A DNA stretch of 6,551 nucleotides from DASTGO01 sp035719045. Lineage in GTDB: Bacteria > Actinomycetota > Actinomycetes > Actinomycetales > Kineosporiaceae. Made by a program: the position numbers and the translations under genes. The notes beneath the pieces were generated by a model that was not told where the DNA came from, did no database searches, and was given only the letters and a program-made list of their open reading frames with translations. Numbering within the stretch: position 1 is the first letter of the stretch; the number at the start of each line of letters is the position of its first letter. Positions 1 to 5,459 of the stretch are shown piece by piece. Where the stretch lies: the NCBI GenBank assembly GCA_035719045.1, contig DASTGO010000173.1, positions 1 to 6,551 of the forward strand. The letters run 5' to 3'.

Positions 1-75
1 AGGCGGCACCGCCGAGGCGCAGGAGCACAGCGCGGGCAGCAGGCTCAGCAGCGCGAGCACGGTCAGCCGGGACAC
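1..75 (-). CDS. N-terminal fragment of a secreted or lipoprotein-like protein (3' part outside window)
   Basis: Only the first 25 codons are visible; the gene runs off the left edge. The peptide begins VSRLTVLALLSLLPALCSCA and continues SAVPP. It has one basic residue, then a long Leu/Ala-rich hydrophobic core and small residues, the pattern of a Sec signal peptide. The ALCSC stretch loosely resembles a lipobox, but the match is not clean, so a lipoprotein is possible and not shown. The GTG at 75-73 is the first start in frame, because an in-frame TAG lies four codons upstream (87-85). No Shine-Dalgarno sequence is seen close to it; a TAGCCT hexamer ends six bases before the GTG, so a leaderless start is possible. 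It lies 127 bases downstream of the large protease on the same strand and could be co-transcribed with it. The function of the missing mature part cannot be judged. Confidence 0.55.
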   Translation of the reverse strand, partial: MSRLTVLALLSLLPALCSCASAVPP

Positions 76-81
76 ACCCGC

Positions 82-87
82 AGGCTA
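82..87 (-). promoter_or_regulatory. Possible -10 element (TAGCCT) for a leaderless transcript
   Basis: Read on the minus strand, TAGCCT fits the TANNNT -10 consensus used by housekeeping sigma factors of many actinobacteria. It is followed by exactly six bases and then the GTG at 75, so transcription could begin at the start codon itself. No good -35 hexamer is seen, which is common in such promoters. A hexamer this degenerate also occurs by chance, so support is weak. Confidence 0.25.
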
Positions 88-145
88 TCCGTCCTGTCCG
101 TCCCGCCGTCCGTCCTGTCCCGCCCGTTCGTCCCGCCCGTCCGTC
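88..145. repeat. Degenerate GTCC/CCCG-type short repeat in the intergenic gap
   Basis: The stretch is built almost entirely from variations of GTCC, CCGTCC and CCCGCCCGT. An 11-base unit, CCGTCCTGTCC, is repeated exactly at 89-99 and 110-120 (period 21), followed by CCCGCCCGTTCGTCCCGCCC and further GTCC units. It lies between the stop codon of the protease (203) and the start of the next minus-strand gene (75). On the transcribed strand it reads as GGGACGGAC-like repeats. It makes no obvious hairpin with a U tract, so it is not called a terminator. A slippage-prone spacer is the simplest reading. Confidence 0.5.
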
Positions 146-202
146 GCTGCCGGGCTCCGTCACCGTCCGGGGCGGAGTATCGCGACAGTTGTGCGCCAAC
201 GC

Positions 203-3200
203 TCAGAAGCTCACCGCCGTGCACCGGCCGCTGCAGACCGGCTGGTTCCACATCCAGTCCGGCAGGGTGGCCGTCCCCGCGGGCAGTACCGCGAGCTGCA
301 GCCCGGACAGGTCCGGGGCCGGTGAGCTGCCACCGGAGGAGGCTCCCGTCGTGGAGGCTCCCGTCGTGGATCCGCCGGACGATCCACCGGGCGGCACCAC
401 GGGGCCGGTCGTCCCCGGCGCGGTGGTCTGGCCAGGACTGGTCGTCCCGCCCGGACCGGCCGTCCCACCCGGTCCCGTACCGGAGCCCGGACCTGTCCCG
501 CCCGGAGCCGTCGTCCCGCCCGGACCGGAACCCCCGGAGGTACTCGCCACATAGCTGAACCCGCCCGGGATCACCTGGTAGTGGTTGTCGACGGACCAGA
601 TGGTGACGTCGACCGGCCCGGCCATGACGTTGCGCGGCGTCGTCACCACGAGGGTCCGGCCGGCCTGGTAGGTGACCGTCCCGGTTCCCGTCCCGAACAG
701 CACGGAGGCGTTGGCGGGCAAGGCGTTCCCGGTGATCGTGACGCTGGTCCCGCCGTCCGTGGGGCCGGATGCCGGGGTCAGTCCGGTGACCGCCCAGTCG
801 GTGGCCATCGCGGACGGGAGGCTCACCGTGGTCGACGGCATGGTCATCGACGGCCCGGGGGTGGTCACCGTCGGGGACGGGCCGGCCGCCGTCGGGGCGG
901 GCGCCGTGCCGGGCGTCACCGTGACGGCGGCGGACGGTCCCGAGGTACCGGCGACGGTGGCGGCGGTGACGGTGACGCTGTGCGCCGTGCCGTTGGCGAG
1001 CCCGATCAGCTGGCAACGGGTCGACGGCGGCATGGCCACGCACAGGGCACCGCCGGGACTGGCCGTCGCCACGTAGAGCACGACCGGCGCGCCACCCGTG
1101 ACGGCGGGCGGTTGCCAGCTCACGACCGCCGAGCGGTCGCCCGGGACCGCGGAGACGGCGGTCGGCGGATCGGGCAGGCGGTACGGCGACTGCGGCGGTG
1201 CGGACGTGCCGGGGGCAGGAGTCGTCGGTGCGGTCGTGGTAGGCGCGGTCGTGGTGGGTGCGCGCGTGCTGGTCGACACCGACGGGGCCGGCGTGCTGGT
1301 GCCCGGGGGCGGGAGCTGCCCGCCCGAGGTCGTCGGCTGCGACCCGCCTCCCCCGCCACCGCCCGCCGGGGGCGCGGTCGTGGTGCGGTAGGTGGTCGAC
1401 GGCGCGGGCACGGTGGTGGTCCGGATGGTCGTCGTGGTCGCCGGGGGCGTCGTCACCGGCGGCGGGGTGGTCCCGCCGGGCGGGGTGGTCGGGGCGGGGG
1501 CGCTGGTGCCGGACGGCGGGTTGCCCCCACCGCCCACCGGCGGCGCACCGGTGGTGCCGGAGGAGGCGGAGGAGGCGGACGGCGCCGGGGTGGTCACCGG
1601 GGCCGTGGGTGCCGTCGTGCCAGGGACCGGGGTGGTCGGCGACGTGGTCACCGACGGACTGGTGGCGGGCTGTGTCGTGACCGGCGGTGTGGTGGTCCCC
1701 ACGGGCACCGGGGTCCCGCTGACGTCGAACACCCCGGCCTGCGCCGACGTGACCGGCGCGCCGCCGGAGGACAGGCTGACCGCCAGGGCGTACCGGCCCG
1801 CGGGCAGCCCGAAGGTCAGCGACAGGTCCAGGCCGTTCGGCAGGGCGGAGGCGGCCAGCCCCCCCGGGCTGAACGTCGCGACCCCGGCGGAGTCCGTGGT
1901 GGCCGCTCCTGCCGCCCCACCGTCGAGCCGGGCGCCGGCCACCGCGTACGTCGTCCCGTTGACCCGCGCCAGCACCTGGACCCGGACCTGCAGCGGCCCG
2001 CCGGGCAGCCCGGACCCGTCACCGAGCAGGTGCACGGTGGCTGCGGAGGCCTGCCCCGCCGACAGCCCGGACAGTCCGTCGAAGGTCACCGCCAGCGGGC
2101 GCGGGGACTCCGCCACGGCGCTGCCGCTGTCCAGCCGTCCGCTGCTGCTGGACAGGCCGGACAACGCCGAGGGGTGGTCCACCGAGCTGAGCAGCCGCTG
2201 CCGGACGGTCGCCACGGAGGCGCTGGGGTCCAGGCTGATCAGCTGCGCCGCCGCGGCCGCGACCAGCGGTGCGGCCAGCGACGTCCCGGACAGCAGGTCC
2301 GAACCGCCGCCGGGGGTGGTGGTCGCGATGTAGTAGCCGGGGGCGAACAGGTTGACGGTGCCGGCGCCGTAGGCGGAGAAGTACGCCCGGGTGTCGTCCG
2401 GGGCCGAGGCCCCGACCACGATCTGGTTGGGCTCCACGAAGCTGGCCGGCCAGACCGGGACGACGTCGCGGTTCTTGCCGTCGTTGCCCGCCGCGGTCGT
2501 CACCAGGACGTTCTTCGTTGCGGCGTAACGGATCGCGTCCCGGACGGCGATGATGTCCGCGGTCGGCGGGTTGGTCGTGGAGCCCAGGGACAGGTTGATG
2601 ATGTTCGCCCCGTGGTCGGCGGCGTAGCGGATCCCCTGAGCCACCTTGGCCATGTACACCTGGGTCCCGGCACCGACGACGACCGGCATGACGGTCGCCT
2701 CCGGGGCCAGTCCGGCCGCGGCGATCCCGTTGCCCGCCAGGGCTCCCACCGCGCCCAGCACCTCGGTGCCGTGGTCGCAGGCCATGCTGCCGTTGACGAC
2801 ATTGGTCACGTCGGCGTTGTTGAGCAGGTAGTTCCAGCCGTGGCAGTCGCCCGGCAGGCCGTCCCCGTCGTTGTCCTGACTGGAGCCGCAGATCTCCCGC
2901 GGATTGGTCCACACCCGTCCGGCCAGGTCCGGATGGTTGAGGTCCAGGCCGGTGTCGATGTCGGCCACGACCACCCCGCGGCCCCGGCTGCGCGCCCAGG
3001 CGGACAGTGCGTTGACGTCCGCGCCGGCCGACGCCGGCAGCCCGACCGAGGTGGACCCGTCGTTGGACAGCGCCCACTCCTGCCCCGCGCGCGGGTCGTT
3101 CGGCAGGGTCGAGACCCCGAACACCGTGCCGACCGTCTCCGGCCGCTGCCCACCGACGAACGGCACCCCGGCCAGGCTCGTCCCCTTCTCCGCCCGGACC

Positions 3201-3946
3201 AGGACCTCGGTGGCGCTGTACGCCGCGACCGTCCGCACCCCGGGTATGTCGCGCAGCAGCGAGATCGCCTGCGCCATCCGGGGATCCGCGGCCGGATCGA
3301 CCGGCGGGGTGTTCACCGGGTGGTCCGCGGCGAAAGGCCCGACGCCGTCGCCGGACGCGCCCCCCTGCCCGGCAGGCCCCCCGGCCGGAAGCTCCCAGCC
3401 GTCACCCGTCCCGGGGACACCGCCCTCGGGAACACCCGCCACGGGAACGTTCACCGCCGGCCCGACCGGGATCTGCGGGACCCGTCCCCGGCGATCGGCC
3501 ACGACGACCGTCCCGCCGCGGACCGTCACCACCGGGTCCCCGCCCGCGGCCAGCATCTGCTGGACCGCCCGGGACAGGTCCCCGCCGTCGGTGGGGCCCG
3601 GGCCCCGGGAGGCCGTCCGTTCCGCCCGGACCCGCCACGTCCGCTCCAGCGGGCTCACGCTGCCCGACCCCCGCCCGGCCCCGGCCGACGACGGACGTGC
3701 GGACGGCGAAGCACCGGACGCCGGGTCCTGGGACCGGGCCGCCCCGGACATGGGCACCCTGGCCAGGTCGACCGTGACGACCAGGTGGTCCAGGGGATCT
3801 CCCGGGTGGGAACTGTGCCAGGCCACCCGCAGCGGCGGCGGCGAACTGCGCTCCAGCACCCCGGCCGCGGGAACCCCGAGGACGGTCGCAGTCACCAGGC
3901 ACACCGCGAGCACGAAGGACCTGTGTGCCGGAAGCCGTCGCCTCAC
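203..3946 (-). CDS. Secreted multidomain S8 subtilisin-like serine protease with Fn3-like and IPT/TIG-like domains
   Basis: A 1247-aa exported protease of the S8 subtilase family. GTG 3946 is chosen because GGAGGAG lies five bases upstream and a signal peptide follows at once (RRRLPAHRS, then a hydrophobic core at about 10-30). Residues 30-310 form a long N-terminal region; 224-279 resembles an inhibitor-type prodomain. The catalytic domain, about 315-610, shows Asp331 (ADIDTG), His392 (CDHGTE), oxyanion Asn488 (AAGND) and Ser556 (SGTSLAAP). A D-x-D-x-D-G loop at 358-363 probably binds calcium. Then come a beta-rich region (618-742), a Thr/Pro/Gly linker (743-923), an Fn3-like domain (926-1013, Cys969 and Cys978), an IPT/TIG-like domain (1051-1133), a Gly/Thr linker (1136-1208) and a tail with Cys1238 and Cys1242. 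There is no LPXTG motif and no C-terminal membrane segment, so release or non-covalent wall binding is likely. It is not a typical mycosin, which is far shorter and ends in a membrane helix. The substrate is unknown; family confidence is very high. Confidence 0.95.
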   Translation of the reverse strand: MRRRLPAHRSFVLAVCLVTATVLGVPAAGVLERSSPPPLRVAWHSSHPGDPLDHLVVTVDLARVPMSGAARSQDPASGASPSARPSSAGAGRGSGSVSPLERTWRVRAERTASRGPGPTDGGDLSRAVQQMLAAGGDPVVTVRGGTVVVADRRGRVPQIPVGPAVNVPVAGVPEGGVPGTGDGWELPAGGPAGQGGASGDGVGPFAADHPVNTPPVDPAADPRMAQAISLLRDIPGVRTVAAYSATEVLVRAEKGTSLAGVPFVGGQRPETVGTVFGVSTLPNDPRAGQEWALSNDGSTSVGLPASAGADVNALSAWARSRGRGVVVADIDTGLDLNHPDLAGRVWTNPREICGSSQDNDGDGLPGDCHGWNYLLNNADVTNVVNGSMACDHGTEVLGAVGALAGNGIAAAGLAPEATVMPVVVGAGTQVYMAKVAQGIRYAADHGANIINLSLGSTTNPPTADIIAVRDAIRYAATKNVLVTTAAGNDGKNRDVVPVWPASFVEPNQIVVGASAPDDTRAYFSAYGAGTVNLFAPGYYIATTTPGGGSDLLSGTSLAAPLVAAAAAQLISLDPSASVATVRQRLLSSVDHPSALSGLSSSSGRLDSGSAVAESPRPLAVTFDGLSGLSAGQASAATVHLLGDGSGLPGGPLQVRVQVLARVNGTTYAVAGARLDGGAAGAATTDSAGVATFSPGGLAASALPNGLDLSLTFGLPAGRYALAVSLSSGGAPVTSAQAGVFDVSGTPVPVGTTTPPVTTQPATSPSVTTSPTTPVPGTTAPTAPVTTPAPSASSASSGTTGAPPVGGGGNPPSGTSAPAPTTPPGGTTPPPVTTPPATTTTIRTTTVPAPSTTYRTTTAPPAGGGGGGGSQPTTSGGQLPPPGTSTPAPSVSTSTRAPTTTAPTTTAPTTPAPGTSAPPQSPYRLPDPPTAVSAVPGDRSAVVSWQPPAVTGGAPVVLYVATASPGGALCVAMPPSTRCQLIGLANGTAHSVTVTAATVAGTSGPSAAVTVTPGTAPAPTAAGPSPTVTTPGPSMTMPSTTVSLPSAMATDWAVTGLTPASGPTDGGTSVTITGNALPANASVLFGTGTGTVTYQAGRTLVVTTPRNVMAGPVDVTIWSVDNHYQVIPGGFSYVASTSGGSGPGGTTAPGGTGPGSGTGPGGTAGPGGTTSPGQTTAPGTTGPVVPPGGSSGGSTTGASTTGASSGGSSPAPDLSGLQLAVLPAGTATLPDWMWNQPVCSGRCTAVSF
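1180..1720 (-). repeat. Low-complexity Thr/Pro/Gly linker-coding tract inside the protease gene
   Basis: This part of the protease gene encodes about 180 residues made largely of TTAPTT, TTPP, PAPS and poly-Gly units, including a run of seven glycines. At DNA level, near-repeats such as GCGGTCGTGGT occur at 1230-1240 and 1245-1255 on the plus strand. Such linkers in secreted actinobacterial enzymes separate the catalytic domain from accessory domains and are often O-mannosylated. Length variation between strains by slippage would be expected. Confidence 0.7.
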
Positions 3947-3951
3947 CGTCG

Positions 3952-3958
3952 CTCCTCC
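3952..3958 (-). promoter_or_regulatory. Ribosome binding site that fixes the protease start
   Basis: GGAGGAG on the minus strand is a near-perfect anti-16S match, five bases before the GTG at 3946. The open frame extends 77 codons further upstream, but those codons give a Pro/Gly/Arg-rich peptide with no signal sequence in front of the true one. This site therefore decides the start. Confidence 0.85.
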
Positions 3959-4292
3959 GCCCACGGCCGCCGGGTCCGCCGAATGCCCGACCGGATCCGG
4001 AGCGGGGAGTCCTGCACCCTCGAGCCGCGACCGGGACCACCCGTCCGCACCCGTCCCCCGACCCGGAGGTCCGGGCGGCGGCCGACCGCCGGGCCTGGTC
4101 GTACTCAGGGGATCGGCCGGCCCGGCGACCCTCCCCAGGGGTCCGCGGGGTGAACCCGATCGGCCGCCGGAGCGCACCCCCGGTGACCGGTCCTCCCCCG
4201 GATCGGCCCGGTGCGGCCCGCACCCGCCCCCTCGCCGGAACCCCGGCCGTCAAGGAGTGGCTCCCCGGCTCCGACACATCCTCCGAGGCAAC

Positions 4293-4300
4293 GGGAGGAG
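4293..4300 (+). promoter_or_regulatory. Ribosome binding site for the 166-aa protein
   Basis: GGGAGGAG lies six bases before the GTG at 4307. It rules in that start over the ATG 96 bases upstream (4211), which would add a Pro-rich peptide in front of the membrane segment. Confidence 0.8.
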
Positions 4301-4306
4301 CACGCC

Positions 4307-4807
4307 GTGAGCACGCACCACCAGCCGGGCATCCGGATCGTGCACGGCCGGATCTGGTTCGCCGCCGCCGCGGTGGCCCTGGCCGGCACCACGCTGACCG
4401 GACTGGTCATCACCCAGAAGGAGCACGGCAGCACCGGTTCGGGGACCGTCCAGGCGGCCGAACGGTCGACGTACGACAACGGGCTCGGCTACGTGACCGC
4501 CGCCGCGTCACCGGCCCCGAAGGCGGCGATGGCCCGGCAGTCGCTGCGACCGGTCCCGCTGGTCGCCGGAACGGGCCCCTGCCTGGGCGCGATGGACGCC
4601 GTCCGCCAGATCATGCACGCCGTGCCGTCCGGTGGGCTGCTCGCCTCCGCCCCCGGCTGGGCCCGGCTGCTCGGCCCCCGGATGGGTACGGTCAACCAGG
4701 CCTGCGGCGCCCGGACCGCGCAGGCCTTCCGGGATCAGGAGGTCCTGCCGTGGACCAACGCGCTGATCCCCTCCGGCGTCAAGATCCCACCCGCACCGCA
4801 GAAGTGA
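4307..4807 (+). CDS. Hypothetical membrane-anchored extracytoplasmic protein, 166 aa
   Basis: No family is recognised. The protein begins with a short polar, His/Arg-containing segment (1-16), then a hydrophobic helix at about 17-36 (WFAAAAVALAGTTLTGLVI). A polar, Ser/Thr/Gly-rich region follows (37-85), then a compact part (about 86-156) that holds the only two cysteines, Cys92 (GTGPCLGAM) and Cys133 (NQACGAR). The ending PPAPQK is Pro-rich. The arrangement suggests a bitopic protein or an uncleaved signal anchor with its C-terminal domain outside the cell, where the cysteines could form a disulfide; this is inferred. The GTG start has an excellent ribosome binding site. The gene is divergent from the protease, so the two may share a regulatory region, and converges on the next gene with only 28 bases between stop codons. 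Base composition matches its neighbours on the left. It looks real by its start signal and topology, but its function cannot be assigned. Confidence 0.75.
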   Translation: MSTHHQPGIRIVHGRIWFAAAAVALAGTTLTGLVITQKEHGSTGSGTVQAAERSTYDNGLGYVTAAASPAPKAAMARQSLRPVPLVAGTGPCLGAMDAVRQIMHAVPSGGLLASAPGWARLLGPRMGTVNQACGARTAQAFRDQEVLPWTNALIPSGVKIPPAPQK

Positions 4808-4823
4808 CCCACGCAGGCGCCCC

Positions 4824-4852
4824 GTCCCGGAACCGTCACCTCGGCTCGGGAC
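4824..4852. terminator. Candidate hairpin between the convergent genes
   Basis: GTCCCG at 4824-4829 pairs perfectly with CGGGAC at 4847-4852, and CCG 4833-4835 can pair with CGG 4842-4844 inside it, leaving a six-base loop TCACCT. The hairpin begins 16 bases after the stop of the plus-strand gene, and its loop holds the stop codon of the minus-strand gene (4838-4836). There is no T tract on either side. GC-rich actinobacterial terminators often lack one, but chance stems are also frequent here. Confidence 0.3.
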
Positions 4853-5264
4853 CGCCCCCGGCCCCCGGCCCGGCGGCCGGACGCCAGACCGCGACCGCGG
4901 CGACCGCAAGGGCCATCAGGTAGACGATCCGTCCGCCGGCCAGCCCCGTGGACAGCCCGATCGGCAGGGCGGTGGCCGCCAGCAGCAGCGCGCCGAGGGC
5001 ACCGCGGGTCGACCCGCGGTGCACCGCCCACCACAGCAGTGCGGCCGCCGCCGGGGCGATCACCCGGACCGCATGTGTGGTCCCCGACAGCTCGGCGGCG
5101 CTGACCCCGCTGCCGATCGCGACCGCCCCCGCGGACCACGGCAGTGCGATCGAGACGACGGCGAGCACCCCGGCCAGCAGGATGACGCGGGGCCGCGCCG
5201 GTAGGGCCGCACGCGTGCGCACACCGTCCCCGGACGGCACCGGACCGCTGATCACGCCCGCCAT
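4836..5264 (-). CDS. Small multi-pass membrane protein (about four TM helices), 142 aa
   Basis: The family is not recognised with certainty. After a polar N-terminus (1-25) there are hydrophobic segments at about 26-50, 66-83, 88-107 and 112-128, and a Gly/Pro-rich tail ending GGGPEPR. The first helix ends in LPW (ALPWSAG), followed by a Gly/Ser loop. This resembles a common class of small four-helix actinobacterial membrane proteins of unknown role. The start is uncertain: ATG 5264 follows AGGGGAG almost without a spacer, while GTG 5255, three codons inside, has that site ten bases upstream. It lies 184 bases downstream of the toxin-like gene on the same strand and could be its immunity protein, but its high GC content resembles the left-hand genes more than that neighbour. 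It could equally be an unrelated housekeeping membrane protein. Open-frame length, hydrophobic periodicity and a positively charged N-terminal flank support it as a real gene. Confidence 0.75.
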   Translation of the reverse strand: MAGVISGPVPSGDGVRTRAALPARPRVILLAGVLAVVSIALPWSAGAVAIGSGVSAAELSGTTHAVRVIAPAAAALLWWAVHRGSTRGALGALLLAATALPIGLSTGLAGGRIVYLMALAVAAVAVWRPAAGPGAGGGPEPR

Positions 5265-5448
5265 TCTCCCCTGCCGGGCCGCCGTCCGCCCACGCGGGCC
5301 TCCCGTGCGACCCTCCTCCCGGCTGCGGGCACGGTGCGGCAACCGTAGAGCCACCGCAGCGATCAGGGCGTCGAGGCGCGGGAGACAGTTCCGCGGGCGA
5401 TCCCACCAAGGCAGTTGAAAGCAATGGCCCGTCAGGAATGCTCCCCGG
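5265..5448. other. Intergenic region between toxin-like gene and small membrane protein gene
   Basis: The 184 bases hold no gene with a credible start. On the minus strand there is a strong Shine-Dalgarno-like GGGAGGAGGG (5320-5311), but no in-frame start at a useful distance; the nearest GTG (5293) opens only a very short frame. A TACGGT hexamer (minus strand, 5347-5342) fits a TANNNT -10 and could serve the membrane protein gene with an untranslated leader of about 70 bases, without a visible -35. ACGGT 5331-5335 and ACCGT 5342-5346 can form a weak five-base-pair hairpin. No clear terminator for the upstream gene was found. Confidence 0.4.
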
Positions 5449-5459
5449 TCAGGAACGCT
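5431..5459. repeat. Imperfect direct repeat spanning the toxin-like gene stop codon
   Basis: GTCAGGAATGCT (5431-5442) and GTCAGGAACGCT (5448-5459) match at 11 of 12 positions with a 17-base period. On the coding strand both read AGCRTTCCTGAC. The upstream copy supplies the last sense codons and the stop codon of the toxin-like gene; the second copy lies just beyond it, in a different frame. It could be a duplication scar or a chance similarity. Confidence 0.5.

Larger units (their letters stand above)
3947..4306. other. Divergent intergenic region between protease and 166-aa membrane-anchored protein genes
   Basis: These 360 bases separate two genes reading away from each other and should hold both promoters. 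No convincing -35/-10 pair was found on either strand, which is usual for such GC-rich DNA. Visible elements are a short palindrome CCGGTGACCGG at 4180-4190 and three copies of GATCGGCC at 4111-4118, 4158-4165 and 4201-4208. Open frames cross it on both strands, but they are composition-driven extensions of the flanking genes upstream of good ribosome binding sites. No RNA gene or riboswitch was recognised. Confidence 0.6.

Noticed and set aside
155..177. CTCCG...CGGAG inverted repeat downstream of the protease as a terminator
   Set aside because: It has only five base pairs, a 13-base loop and no T tract; such stems are common by chance at this GC content.
63..1043. Minus-strand frame of 326 codons overlapping the protease 3' end
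   Set aside because: It reads as Arg/Asp/His/Gly repeats, overlaps the protease in another frame, and lacks a start site or any domain.
1392..2333. Plus-strand frame of 313 codons with Val/Gly-rich repeats
   Set aside because: The repeats are the reverse reading of the protease Thr/Pro linker. The rest is antisense to the catalytic and beta-rich domains.
203..3946. Assignment of the protease as a type VII secretion mycosin
   Set aside because: Mycosins are roughly 400-600 residues with a C-terminal membrane helix. This protein is 1247 residues, has accessory beta domains and no terminal helix, and no ESX core genes are seen in the window.
581..4153. Plus-strand open frame of 1190 codons antisense to the protease
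   Set aside because: Its product is an Arg/Gly/Ala-rich low-complexity sequence with no domains. The opposite strand holds a complete catalytic set and a signal peptide. Long antisense frames are expected in DNA with very high third-position GC.
3947..4177. N-terminal extension of the protease to the ATG at 4177
   Set aside because: It would bury the signal peptide behind 77 Pro/Gly/Arg-rich residues, whereas the GTG at 3946 has an excellent ribosome binding site and starts right at the signal peptide.
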